Shown here: piece after piece, positions 1 to 11,725 of the stretch
Layout of the letters: each line of letters opens with the position of its first letter
How positions within the stretch are numbered: position 1 is the stretch's first letter
NCBI GenBank assembly: GCA_021396245.1
Contig: WNYE01000017.1
Location: 310,001 to 374,000, forward strand
Source of the DNA: Sporothrix humicola
Taxonomy: Eukaryota > Ascomycota > Sordariomycetes > Ophiostomatales > Ophiostomataceae
Reading direction: 5' to 3'
DNA: 64,000 nt
Notes under the pieces: model-generated
Told to the model about the DNA's origin: nothing
What the model saw: the letters and a program-made list of their open reading frames with translations, nothing else
Database searches by the model: none
Position numbers and translations under genes: made by a program

Positions 1-1107
1 GCCAGTTGTGCCGCTGGTCGTAAGTCCGCCGGCTCCAGGGGCTGTGCGGTGCGGCAATGACCGTTCGCCAGAGGGGTTGAAGGCGAGGCTCTTCTTGTCG
101 GCGATAGAGGACATGGGGATGAGGCCTGGCGCAGACGGTTCGGCGGGTGCAGACGAGGTGGCGGTTGCTGTCCCAGACTCTCCAGCGACTGCCGCCCCCG
201 ACGACGATACCGATGGCGTGGTGTCGAGCCCCTCAGCTTCAGGTGGCAGCTTATAGTTCTCGGCCGGCAGGAGGTCGTACATGTCGCAGACCGTCTTGAA
301 GAAGACATAAAGGCCAGTCTGGCCCTCGACGGACCAGAACACGCCGCGGTGCTGGAACCAGGCGTGGGCAAAAATGCGATGCAGGCGGCGGAACACGTTG
401 ATCAGGTTCTTAACCGCAGCGTTCTTATCGTGCGGGTCGGCAAACACAAAGCGGCTCGGGAAGATCTTGGGGTTCGTGACAACATTGGCGGCCCAGTCGA
501 GCGTGTGGCAGCAGTAGTCGATGGCGCAGCACGACCGCGGCTGCTCGTGGACGGCGCACAGGAACTGCCATTCGGAGGCGCGCATCTCGGGGCACGTGGC
601 GGCGCTACAGGCGGGCGTGTCAAACAGGAAACCGACAATCAGGCTGTTGCACTGCTTGATCAGGAAGCGGCACAGCTCGTAGAGCCACAGCGTGCGGTCG
701 GTGCCGGCGGGGGCCTGGGCCAGGATGTGGGCGGTCTCGCGGGAGATGGGGACGGTGTTGTTGGCGGTGTGGTGGTAGTGGAGTGCCGCCAGGTGTTCTT
801 GCAGCTGGAACGCCGAATCGAGCTATAAATGTTATGTTAGCGGTGGACAATTTGCATACAGGAGTAGGGGCCGAGGGCGCACCTCGTTAAGCGGGACTAG
901 GGGCGGCCCGGCGGCAAAGTCGGCGGCGCGGGTGCCCGAGTGGATGCGGCGCTTTGCGTTGGCATCCAGGATCGTCTGCTCCATCTGCTGCTCAATCTGC
1001 TGCTGGGCCAAAGTGGCGCCCGACGCAGCTGGCGATTTGGGCCCGATCTGGATCTCGGCGGCCGGCGGCGGGCTGGGCAGCCGCGGCGAGCTCGGCGGGA
1101 GCGCCAT
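1..1107 (-). CDS. mob3: MOB3/phocein-family kinase-complex subunit (3' end cut off by window edge)
   Basis: Two exons are read on the minus strand: 1107-883, then 822-1 and beyond the window. The intron 882-823 begins GTGCGC and ends TATAG, joining in phase 0. The Mob1/phocein fold begins at the exon junction. The zinc ligands of the family are visible: a C-x4-C pair (DTPACSAATCPEM) and later an H-x4-H pair (RIFAHAWFQHR), with the motif CAVHEQP between them. The sequence is closer to MOB4/phocein (MOB3 of filamentous fungi) than to Mob1 or Mob2. Family members sit in the STRIPAK phosphatase/kinase complex, needed for hyphal fusion and fruiting-body development. After the domain runs a Ser/Pro/Ala-rich tail of at least 75 residues that leaves the window, longer than in animal MOB4. 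Family call secure; role inferred from family. Confidence 0.88.
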
Positions 1108-1958
1108 GGTGGGAGGAGGAGGAGCTGGACGTAGAAGAGGTTCGAGGTTACGAGGTGCCCTTGTGCAGCCTCCCTCTATGTAGTCGGTTTGTTGACTTTT
1201 TTCGGTCTCGATCCCGTTATTTCTCCGATGCAGCTTGTGCTACTCTCGCGATGTTGAAAAAAGCTTCGTCGGGGTGGGTATCAATGTTGATAGCTGAGGT
1301 GGCCTGAGCTCCGTCGTGTGCGTAATTGTTTGTGGTGGTGTGTCGTGTGAGGAGTGTTGTTGGAGGTGGCTTAAATCGTTGGCGTTAACTTGTGAAGCTT
1401 CGCAAGCGCTGGTGATGTTTTTTTCTGCCTTGTCTCTGCTGTTCCTTCCGTGTTTCTCTGGAGTCTGGTCGGCCTGTCGCTCCTTCCTGCTTTTTTCCCG
1501 CCTTGCCAGTTTGTCGTCCAGGGGCTGGTCCCTGGTTCGCCTGGTTGCTGGTAGCCCCCTCGGCGCTTCGGCCGCTGATTGGACGGTGCTCCAGGAGCTC
1601 TCATTTACCGCTATGACTAATCAGGTAAGTGTGGCAAGGACAGCAGTCAGTGTCAAGCCCTGTCAACCGCGCCCAACCGCGCTGTAATCGGTTTACTGCG
1701 GGGAGCCTGACAGCACTAAAACTTGGCCGCTTTAAATGTCGAATTGCTGCAAAACGATGTCATTGCCGGCGACAAAGGGCGTAGCTTGTCAAAAGTCCAA
1801 CTACATTTTCAACGTCACTTTTTAAGATTCCCTTTTAAGCTCATATCGTTTGATTATTTCACAGCCACTAGGCCAGCAAACTCTCGACAACTCTTGCCAA
1901 TACTTCATTCAAACCGACACACCTCACGAAAACACAAATCACCAAATACTACATCAAA
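1108..1958. other. Divergent intergenic region, mob3 / ZNG1
   Basis: It holds the two head-to-head promoters. A TTTAAA stretch lies at 1731-1736, and a CA-rich leader precedes the ZNG1 start codon. The open frames here, including 1316-1687 on the plus strand, have no recognisable protein features. I see no RNA gene or repeat. Confidence 0.6.
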
Positions 1959-3506
1959 ATGGACTCGGACGATGATATGCCGCCTGTTCTCGTCGAGACG
2001 GCTGTTAAGGAAAACGACAATGAAGCAGAGGACGAGGTTGAGAATGGGCCCAAGGTGCCGTTAACCATCGTTACAGGTGAGTCACAGTGGGCTGGATGCT
2101 ACCAGATGCGATTCTACCTCTATTATGTGACGTTATTCTGACCTTCACCTAGGGTATCTTGGAGCTGGAAAGACGACATTGTTGAACTATATTTTGACAG
2201 CAGAACATGGCAAGAAGATTGCCGTGATTATGAACGGTAAGTCTTCAAATATCACGCGTTTAACAAAATTCTATGTGATTTGTTTGACAAAACGTCTTAC
2301 TAACTTTTGTGCTCTCAGAATTTGGTGACTGTAAGTGTGATCATTCTTTGAATTTGATATCAGCCAGCTTTGGACGGGAATATAGTTGACACAGGGACGT
2401 ACAGCTCTGGACATCGAGAAATCTTTGACAATAAACAGAAATGGCGAGTCTGTCGAGGAGTGGTTAGATGTTGGCAACGGCTGCATTTGCTGTTCAGTCA
2501 AGTAAGTGTTCATGCTCACCTTATATGTAGTCTCGTTGCACCCTACTGACACTTATCAGAGACACTGGCGTCAATGCCATTGAGTCCTTGATGGCTAAGA
2601 AGGGAAAGTTCGACTACATCCTGCTCGAGACGACGGGTCTTGCCGACCCGGGCAACTTGGCACCGCTCTTCTGGATGGACGACGGCCTCGGAAGTTCGCT
2701 GTTTTTGGACGGCATCGTCACGCTTGTTGACGCCAAGAACATCCTGCGCAGCCTCGACGAGCCCGAGGGCACAGACCAGACAGAAGAGCACAACCACGCC
2801 GACGAGCACGGCCCCCTGATGACGACGGCGCACGTCCAAATCTCGCACGCCGACGTCATTGTCATCAACAAGTCGGATCTGGTTACTGCCGACGAGCTAG
2901 CACAGGTCAAAGCACGCATCCAGTCGATAAACGGTCTGGCACGCATCCATGTGACATCGCAAAGTGCTGTCCCACAACTGGAGGGTGTTCTCCTTGATCT
3001 GCATGCCTACGAGACGGCCGAGGCCGTCGAGCGTGCCGTCCACCAAAACTACCATTCACACTTGGATCCAGTAAGTCGTGTGCACAGTTACAGCGTATTT
3101 ATGTCCACTACTAACCCTTTAGTCCATCTCTACACAGGCGATTGACCTCGGGGTGCTCGAAGCTGCCCAAGTCACCAAGGTTGACGAATGGCTGCGCTCT
3201 GTCCTTTGGGAAAGTCAGCTGCCTGATCCGGCCGGCGGTCCCAAACTGGGCGGCCGCAACGACCCGACGAGCTTTGAGATCCACCGTACAAAGGGCCGTC
3301 TTGTGCTCAAGGACGGCTCAGTCAAGGTTGTCCAAGGCGTGCGCGAGCTGTTTGAAATTTTTGAAGCGCCAGCCACAAACCCGGCAGAAGAAGCGGCAGG
3401 AAACGATGCAGCAACAGCGCCCGAGTCCAGCAAGCTGATTCTCATTGGACGGAGGCTGGGTCAGTTTGATTTTGAAAAGAGCATATTGAGCGCCATACGG
3501 AGTTAG
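1959..3506 (+). CDS. zng1: ZNG1/CobW-type zinc-transferring GTPase (G3E family)
   Basis: Six exons: 1959-2076, 2153-2236, 2319-2330, 2405-2501, 2560-3070 and 3123-3506, giving 401 residues. All introns are GT-AG and phases agree. The P-loop GYLGAGKTT follows at residue 40, then NEFGD, the metal-binding NGCICCSVK (CxCC) and the guanine motif NKSD. The C-terminal half is the CobW_C domain, with a His/Asp/Glu-rich loop near residue 210. The N-terminal DDDMPPVLVE sits where ZNG1 proteins carry the segment that binds the zinc finger of methionine aminopeptidase 1, so I assign it to the zinc-chaperone branch (yeast YNR029C, human CBWD/ZNG1) rather than to a bacterial-type cobalamin protein. Exon 3 is only 12 nt and encodes part of the invariant NEFGD. 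Promoter is shared head-to-head with mob3. Confidence 0.92.
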
Positions 3507-4416
3507 AGGGAGCATATCATGTTACGATGATGCTGATATCAATAGTCGAAGAGATATCAAACAAAACTCGTTAAATGCATAAATGAAGATGTAGTCGTCA
3601 TCATGAACAATGGCCGACCATATTGTGAGCGATTAGACCTTTATTCTGGAACAAAGAAGACGGCCACATTTTAGAATAAATTCCAAACGCTCTTGAATTT
3701 GAATTTGATCATATTCACACGCGACAATGAAGCTGTTAATTTGTCGTCTGAAACTGTATCAGTGAGGCTGAGAGATGCATCACGGAATTTTACAATTAAA
3801 TCGACGTGCAAAATAAATGCTAAAATCGAAAACCAGGGCGAAAAAGGGGCGCATGGGCCAGCGCCAGGAACGCCCCGATAGAGGCATATCACTCTACATG
3901 GCTGTCACGCTTCGGCGCTAGTCAGCAAAACCGTACTAATTTGTGGGGTTCCTGCCATGATTGGCTCCTTTGTTGGTCTTTTGCGAGCAGCCCTCTGAGC
4001 CTTCCTCTCGATTCCACGACACCTCAACTGTTGCTCAGAGACTGAGACTCCTCTCGAGCTGTCCTATCCCGCAACACCAATTCCACTTCGACCTCGATCG
4101 CGACAATTGCATTATACTGCATTTTATACGACGTACACTATTCAAAGCGTTCACGCGCACCAACAAGTCGACGAACCAGCCGACGGCAGGCCTCAATAGC
4201 ACTTACCTTTTAGCATTTAGCATTTGCAGGGGCTTTTTTCGACCAAGAAACTCCCTTGCATCACGAGCTTCGCCTCTCTTCCAACAGCTCAACTCGAACC
4301 ATCCACCTCACTCTCGCATCTTCGCATCTCGTTCGAACGACTCTCTGTCGCGCTGACAGTCCCTCGACGACGACGAACAAGCTGCGACGAACCTCGCGCC
4401 TCTCAATCTACTCAAT
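3507..4416. other. Intergenic: ZNG1 3' end and NOT2 leader
   Basis: The first part is AT-rich with AATAAA-like stretches near 3672 and 3810, consistent with the ZNG1 3' end. From about 3960 the strand turns CT-rich, as expected for the NOT2 promoter and 5' UTR. No gene recognised; the short plus-strand frames at 3961-4356 and 4224-4607 are not protein-like. Confidence 0.55.
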
Positions 4417-7299
4417 ATGAATCGACCAGGTACGGATCCAAACATCACCATCTTTGTCACGACCAACCATCGCGACCAATAGACGGGAGGATGCGCAAGG
4501 GGGCGGCGAAGCTGGCAATTCGGGCACGGCTACAGACAAAGGGACACGGCACGGGCACAGGCAGGATACGGGACGAAACGTCGAGAGACAAGGCAATCCC
4601 TAGATGAGATGAAGGGTCGGCGCGCAAAGGCCTTGCTTGCGATGCGCCGTGTCTATTCTTGGAAGCAAGCTGAGTGCAAGATCAGATGGGTAACCTGAGG
4701 TCACGCATCGCGTCGCATGCGCCGAGTTGCTCGTCCTGTTTCCGTCTTGTCTCCCTGCCCGTTTCGTTGCCCTCGAGTCCGAGTCGTGCTCACAGCTTCA
4801 CCCCACGCTCCTCTTCCCTCACCACCGGCATCGCCATCTTTTGACAACTGCTAACCTTTGTGTTCACAGGGGGCGTTCCTCAATCTCTCCGTGGAGTGCC
4901 TAACGGCTTCAACGGACAGCAACAGCAGCAGCCGCCACAACAGGCGCGCTCCGTCTCGAGTCGCCTGCCCAACGGAAAGATGAACAACAACGCGTCCGGC
5001 TGGGCCTTTGGCTCCGGTGTGCCGCTCGGCGGTGGCGCGGCTCTTGGCGGCGCAGGCGGCAGCGGTCTGCAAGGCCAGGGCCAAGGTCAAGGACAGGGCC
5101 AGAGCCAGAACCGGCCGCAGCAGATGGGCGGCAACATTAGTTTTGCGCAGAGCCTGGGCGGCTCACAACCGGCGACGCCCTTGGATCTATCGTAAGTGGA
5201 AGACGGAGTTTTCGTTGTCGGTTTTGGCTGTTGTTATTTGCTTTATTTTTGTGTTGCTGCGTTGTGCTATTTTACGTCATGACGTCTGCTTCACTTTGCT
5301 CTCACCTTCACTCTCGTCTCACCTGTCACCTTTCCCATTCTCCACCCATTCACTCCTCTAGCCTTGACACTTCACTGCACCACGTCACTTCCATTCACTC
5401 GAGTTCCTTTACACACTCACTCAATTGCACACTTTTCTTTTCACTCGACCGAAATTCTATTTTATCCCAATTATTTCTTCTGCCTCATATACATGGCTTC
5501 TTCCGGCGTTATACCTCCATATCCTCAGTACACAATGCCTCATTTTATTTCGCCACCGTCTTCCAAGATGTACATTCTGGACCCAGATACTTTTGCCGGC
5601 CCAGTCCGACTCCAACGACCCTGCAGATCGCCCGCGCGACGAGTAGCAAGCTCGTCCACCCTAAAAAACAATATGGCATATGCCGCTGCCCTCAAGGGAG
5701 CCCCTATTTCCCCCAGTCTCAAGTGTGACCTCCTCATTCACTGCCCTTGCTTTCTATTTCTGGTCGTTTTGTTTGCATTATGTCTACGATCATATCATAC
5801 TAACACCACACTCATAGGGAATTCCCCTCGCTGTCAAATAGCTCCCAACTAACAAACTCGGGCCAAGCCTCGTTATGGTCTACCGCCGGCTCAAGAAACA
5901 TTGGCGGCCAGGCGATACAACGGGGCGCCAACACGCCCCAGCAGGAGGACATGTTTGGCGCCTCCGCACGGCTGCAGTCTAGCAACCAGGGCTCGTTCCG
6001 TTTCGGCAACCAAGCAGCAGCCGGCCTTGGCCAGGCCAGCATTGGCCAGCCCTCCCAGCAGCAACCATCTCAACAACAGCAGCCCGGCTCCATCGATGAC
6101 TTCCCACCACTCAACAACCGCGCAGCCAATGCCGGCGAGATCGGCCAGGACCGCACGGCTAGCCTCATGTCCAGTCTCGGCTATGGCTCGCAAGCGTCGG
6201 CAACATCACCTGCACCGCTAGGCGTTGGCGCACCAGGGGCAGGCGCGCCAGTAGGCGCAGTAGGCGGCGGTGCTGGCGGCCGCGGCGGTATGGGCAATGG
6301 CCTGCTCAATGCCCTGTCGGCAAACTCGAACTCCAACGCTGCGCCAGGCTCGCGAGTCACTAGTGGTGGCGGCGCTGAAGTCCGGTCACCGGTCGGCACG
6401 CGGCCGCAGGAGACAAGAGCTGACGAGGAAGCGTTGGCACGGCAGAGGCAAGATAGCGAATCCGCGGCAGCCGCGTCGGCAGCCCAGTCGCCAATAGGAG
6501 GAGAGGCTGGTGGTGCCTCGAGAGGCGCTGACGGGCGCAGCTCGATCGGCACGATTGGTGGAGACGTTGCAGGGAAGGAGAGTGAAGCAGCCGGCGCTAT
6601 TGGCCTTACCGGACAGGATCCGCTTGCCGGCATGGCGCCCATCGACCGGTGGGGCATGAAGGGTCTGCGGTCGCTGCTTAACAACCCCGATTATAGCGCC
6701 ATGATTTCGGGCTTTGGTCTCGACCTCAACTCCCTCGGCGTTGACCTGAATGCCAATGAGTAAGTCGCCTCCCACATACAACTTGCTTTGAATATAGCAT
6801 TAACGATCGGCAGACACTTATCAACGCAAACGTACTCGCTGTTTGACGGCGTCGCCCCGCGGCCCGCCGTTCCCAAGTTCCGCCTGCCCGAGTGCTACAA
6901 GGTGTCCAATGTCGGTCCCATCGAAAACAAGATCTCGAGCTTCAACGAGGAGACCCTCATGTGGATCTTTTACTCGTGTCCAAACGACATCAAGCAGCAG
7001 CTTGCTGCCATTGAACTGTACGTACCCCCGAACAATCAAATCCACTTTTGCGTCGGATCCCCGCTAACCTTTTACCTTGTAGCAACAACCGTAATTGGAG
7101 GTGGCACAAGCGGCAGCAGGTCTGGCTGACCAAGGACGACATGATGATGCCGCAGGTTCTCAGCCACAACCACGAGCGCGGCTACTACATTGTCTGGGAT
7201 ACCGCGACCTGGCGCAAGGAGCGCACCTCGCGCGAGATCACTCTGAGCTACGGCGACTTGGACAATGCGCCAAACGTCTCGACGGCCGGTGTTGTCTAA
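4417..7299 (+). CDS. not2: CCR4-NOT complex subunit NOT2
   Basis: Five exons: 4417-4429, 4870-5191, 5818-6759, 6814-7017 and 7083-7299, giving 565 residues. Exon 1 supplies only the first four codons plus one base (MNRP|G). The motif DLSEFPSLSN, typical of NOT2, is split across intron 2, which supports that 626-nt junction. A second short motif, SIDDFPPLN, lies downstream. The last 140 residues form the NOT-box (NOT2/3/5) domain, from YSLFDGVAPRP to the C terminus, including NRNWRWHKR and GYYIVWDTATWRKE. The middle is Gln/Gly/Ala-rich and probably disordered. NOT2 scaffolds the NOT module of the deadenylase and binds NOT1 and NOT3/5. Introns 1 (440 nt) and 2 (626 nt) are long for this genome. 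Family certain; exon 1 rests on phase and motif continuity only. Confidence 0.93.
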
Positions 7300-8291
7300 G
7301 GTGGTGAGGGGGATGGGTTAAGAAGGAAGTGCATTTCTGTTACTTTAGTCTCTTTTCTTTTTTTAGGTTCCTAGGATCTGGCGGTTTTTGTACTATTGGG
7401 AAACTGAGGAGGAGACGTTCTCCGGTGCCTGGTGCCGTCCTTATTTTTTTATTTGATTTTCATTATGCGTTCCCTCGAGTTTTTCTGCGTCCTATGGGTT
7501 TTCCTTTGGTTCTCCGTATTTCGCTCGTATGCCAATGGGTTGCCAGAACCTCCGTGGTCTGCTTTATATATAATCCATGACTGAGTTAGTCATCAATATT
7601 CTTACATCACAGTGCATATCCAATCATGTTCATTATCGTTTGATCGGAATTTCTTTCCAGGATGCTTTGTAAAACTGGGGTGTTGTAATAAGAGCTTCAA
7701 AGTAAAATAACAGGTTAGAATGTAATGCTGACAAGTAAAAGCTATGTGAACCGGGGAATAACATGATTAGGACCGGCCGTTAAGAAAAAGGTTGAGCATC
7801 CTCGAGAATAGAGACAATAGCGGCATGAAGAATATGTGTGTGTTGATGCGATTGATAAAGAGAAGAGGAATAAAAATGCGAAACCATAAGATGAGGAAAA
7901 GCAGAAAAATAAGTGACACAAGGGGGTACGCATGCCCCCCTACCTTCCTGCAAAACAAAAACAAAAACCAGACAGAGAGAGAAAAGGAGAAAAGAAAAGA
8001 AAATCCAAAAATCCACACGGTTTCCTGTTGGGCCGAATGGGGTGGCCCTCCATTCGGCCCACCTTTCCCTTTTGTTCCCTTAAAATGCATCCTTCACCTC
8101 CCTTCCAACCTTCCATCCAGCCGGTCCTCCTCTTCACCCCCTAGCCATCGTTTAAACGGTAGGCGACATGGGTGTCACATGGCCTTGGCTCCAATAAGAG
8201 GGGACAGCAACAAAAAAGACCAAAATGTATCCATCTATCAACCCTTCCATGTTTTGTAGTCTTTCCTTTTTTGGTCTTCTCTTCTAGCCTC
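7300..8291. other. Convergent 3' region, NOT2 / YAK1
   Basis: Both neighbours end here. The first 400 bases are T-rich downstream of NOT2. The stretch 7920-8290 is purine-rich on the plus strand (pyrimidine-rich in the YAK1 sense). No convincing frame or RNA gene seen. Confidence 0.55.
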
Positions 8292-11200
8292 TTACTGCCA
8301 GGTGCCGTTACCACCCATGAAGCCTTCCTCCAGCGTCCGCTCCTCCAGGTTGCGGATAAAGTCGCGGTTGCCGCCGCCACGGCTAGAGTTGCCGCTGCCG
8401 CCGCTCATGCCGCTGCTGCCGGGTCCCATTCCGCCAGCACCCATTCCGCCACCAGCGTTCATGCCGCTGGGGCCAGGGCCCATTTGCGTGGCACGGCTGC
8501 CTCGCCGGGCGGGTCTACCGGACTGGTCGAGGCCCATGGCACCACCATCGTTCGGCGGCGGATAGTAGGCTGGGCTGGGCTGCAGGCGAATGGGCTGCGT
8601 GGGATCGAGGTGGCTAGCGACTCGCTGGATCGCCGCCGGAATGCCGCTCATCTGCTGCTCCATGGTCGACGCGCGCTGCCTAGAGCGAGCGCCCGCGGAG
8701 TTCGGCTGCTGCTGCTGCTGTTGGGGGTGCTGCTGGTGGTACGGGTTCTGTGACTGTTGCGGCACCTGCTGGCCATATCCGCCTGCTGAACCCATTTGCT
8801 GCGGGACTTGCTGCGGTGCCATGCCCATGTTGCCGTACGGGTTCTGCTGTTGGCTGCCGCCGTAGGGTGGTGGCTGCGGTTGTGCCTGGACCTGGACGTG
8901 GCTGTTGCTCGGCGCGTACATGTTGCCCGTGTTGTAGAGCGGGAGGCCGGGCTGGCCGTGGTTGTGCTGGGCCTGTGGTGGCGGCGCTTGTTGCTGCTGC
9001 TGGTATTGGTTGGCGTTCATGGCGTAGGCGTTCTGCGCGGCCGTGTTTGCTTGCGCCTGTGCAGCCTGGGCCCGCTGCTTGCTGATGGCCTCGGCTTGCT
9101 GCTGCTGCTGTGTGCCAGGCGCCGGTGACCGGTTGAGGGAGCTCGACTTGAGGTTCATTGGCGGGACGAAGGGGCCGGTGTACTTTTGCTGGGTAATGAA
9201 GGGGTGCAGCTTCGCCTGCTGTGGCGACCATCTCTCCAGAGGGTTGATGGTCAGGAGACCCCGGACAAAGTCGATGAAAGCGATACGGTTATTCATTTCT
9301 GGAAAGAAAAGTATTAATACGAGTAGAGGCACGGAAGGCAAGGAATATCAAATGCTGTGTGTGGCTTACCTCTGTCAATCTCGTTCTGCTTCATGTTCTT
9401 CCGCGGCATGGGGTACGTCTTGATAATCTCGGGTAGTGTCGTGGCTTGAAAGTAGCGCTTGCTGGGCTGCTCCTTGGTACCATGCTCCCGCGAGTACTGC
9501 TCCATTGATTTGAGCTGATAGGTGCGGCGACCAAACTCGTCGGCGCGCCGCTCGAAGAATTCGCCAGCCTGCTTGCCCATCTCGATCATCCAGTTTGGCG
9601 GGTTGCCGAGCATCTCGTTGATGCGCATAACCTGGTTGTACTCGGACGAACCGGGGAAGAGTGGTAGGCCCAAGAAGAGCTCGACGACGATACAGCCTAG
9701 CGACCACATGTCAATTGCCGACGAGTAGGGCAGGCCCAGCAGGACTTCAGGTGAGCGGTAGAAGCGCGACTGGATGTAGGTGTAGACGGTCTGGCGCTCG
9801 TCGCAGGCGGAGCCAAAATCGATAATCTTGATGATGGGGCTTTCGAGGTTCTTGAGAAGGATGTTTTCGGGCTTCAAGTCGCAGTGGATGAGGCGGGCCT
9901 TGTTGAGCAGAGCGAGGCCATTAAGCAGCTGCTGCGCAAAGACGCGGACCAATGTCGTGCTGAGGCCGCGGAACTGGTTCTGCTTGATAAGTTCATACAA
10001 ATTGACGCTAAGCAGCTCAAAAACGAGACACAAATGCTGTCTGTGGATGAAGGTATCTTTGAGGCGAAGGAGATGGTGGTCGTCGTTCTTGTCGAGTTTT
10101 GTGTTGAGCTGGGGGTGTTAGAGGAGGCAAGCTTTATAAAGACAGGTGATATCACGGTTAAAGGAAGGGCCAACATACCAAATCCAAAACGGACACTTCC
10201 ATCATACTCTGGTTGAAGTATGCTGTCTTGTTCTTGATGACCTTGACGGCAACGACTTCTTGTGTTTTGAGGTTCTGACACTTGACGACCTGGCCGAAAG
10301 TGCCTTGACCGAGGACATCGAGAATGAGGTAGCGGTTTCTGAAGGAAGGATAGTGGTTAGCAAGAGCCCGGCGAGGCAATAAATTGTAGTTTGTGAGGGT
10401 CCAGCATACTTATGACCAGCTTCTTCCGATCCGAGAATGTCGTTAACATAGAGGATGTAGTCGCTGTCTTCATTGTCGTAACCGTCGTTCTTGAGGCCCT
10501 TGCTGGGCTTGGTGAGCACTCGCCGTGGGTTGCGCGACGACTCGTATTTGAAGTGAGGGTTGCAGATGCGGTATGTTGCGGGCAGGTGAACAGTAAGCGC
10601 TTGAAGGGGCTATATGCGACACAATCGTTAATAAATGATCACAACGTGTGAGGGGCGAGAACAAACTTACGCTGATAAAACCACCTTCTGGGTTTGCTCG
10701 CCGGAATGGCGGCTGGGCATTGACCTTGGGCCGCAACTCGTTGACACTCCGGAGCTTCTTGAACTCGGGAACAGGGCCCGGCGCGGACTTGCCGCCCGAG
10801 TTGCTGCTGCTGCCGCTGTTGTTGTTCAGCGTCATGGCAGGCAGCTGTGGCCGCCGAGGTGACTTGTGGTCGCCGTACGTGCCGTCCATGGGCGAAAGAG
10901 CGCTCCCGGCAGGCGAGTACAGGTCGCTGCCGGCAGGCATGAGGTTGAGCAATGGTGGCTGCTGTTGCTGCTGTGGTGGGCCCTGGGATGGCTGGCGGCT
11001 GCTGCCGCCGTAATACGGGCTCTGGGGGTGATAGGGGCTTCCTTGGGGTGCGTAGCCGTCCTGCGGCCGGGCGGGCGACTGGCGCTGCGCCTGTTGCTGG
11101 CCGGCGGGGGTGTATTGGGCGGCCGAGGACGAGGTGTGGCCGGACTTGGGGGCGTAGGGAGTGTACGGAGACGTTGGTGAGAGCGCCTCCATGGGCGAGT

Positions 11201-11636
11201 AGCGCTGGGCAGCTTGAGACGGTTCATGGGGCGAGTGCAGGCCCGACGAGCGACCGCCGCCAAGGTTGCCGCTGCTGGACAAGCTGTGCTGATGGTGAGG
11301 ACGGATGGGGTACTTAACGCCTGCATAGGGATCGTGATGAGCGCCGCCGCCGGCAGCAGACGCGGCGGCCGAGTCGTGCATGGGGATGTCGCCGTTGTTA
11401 TCGCGAATTGTCGGGGGGTTGGTAACCATCGGTGAGCCAGGCATGTTTTGGGCGCTTAAGCCGGCACCGCCGCCGCCCGAGTATTGCTGCGACGACGGCG
11501 CCCGTTGCTGCTGCGGTGGGGGCTGCTGTTGCTGCGACTGGCCGCCGCCGGTGTATTCGCGCCCGACATGGCTGGAGCCGTTATACTGTCGTGAGCCGCT
11601 GCCGGACGAGTCGGAGTACCCGGGCCATTGATCCAT
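8292..11636 (-). CDS. yak1: YAK1-type dual-specificity kinase (DYRK family)
   Basis: Five exons on the minus strand: 11636-10671, 10609-10410, 10338-10179, 10108-9370 and 9298-8292, giving 1023 residues with all phases consistent. The kinase domain spans about residues 390-725: Gly-rich loop LGQGTFGQVVK, VAVKVIKN lysine, HCDLKPEN catalytic loop (HCD instead of HRD, typical of YAK1/DYRK), DFGSAC, and activation-loop YTYIQSRFYRSPEV with the autophosphorylated YxY pair. The N-terminal 320 residues are Ser/Gly/Gln-rich and the C-terminal 300 are Gln/Ala-rich with poly-Q runs. YAK1 acts downstream of PKA/TOR to restrain growth under nutrient or stress signals. A 3.4 kb gene-free region lies upstream of its start, so an elaborate promoter or long leader is likely. 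Confidence 0.95.
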
Positions 11637-11695
11637 CGTGGCGGATTACAAGGCGAGGGATTGTCGAGAGAGGTACCGGGAGCTCGAGGCGCAGA

Positions 11696-11725
11696 TGACG
11701 GTGACGGTGACGGTGACGGTGACGA
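11696..11725. repeat. Hexanucleotide microsatellite, five TGACGG-like units
   Basis: Four perfect TGACGG units are followed by TGACGA. It lies about 60 bp upstream of the YAK1 start codon, probably within its 5' leader, and each unit contains a TGACG half-site of the CRE/ATF type. Whether it is regulatory is unknown. Confidence 0.85.

Noticed and set aside
8690..9120. CAG/CTG-rich repeats in several genes considered as a repeat array
   Set aside because: They are in-frame poly-Gln/Ala codons of YAK1 and other regulators, irregular and without spacers, so neither CRISPR nor satellite DNA.
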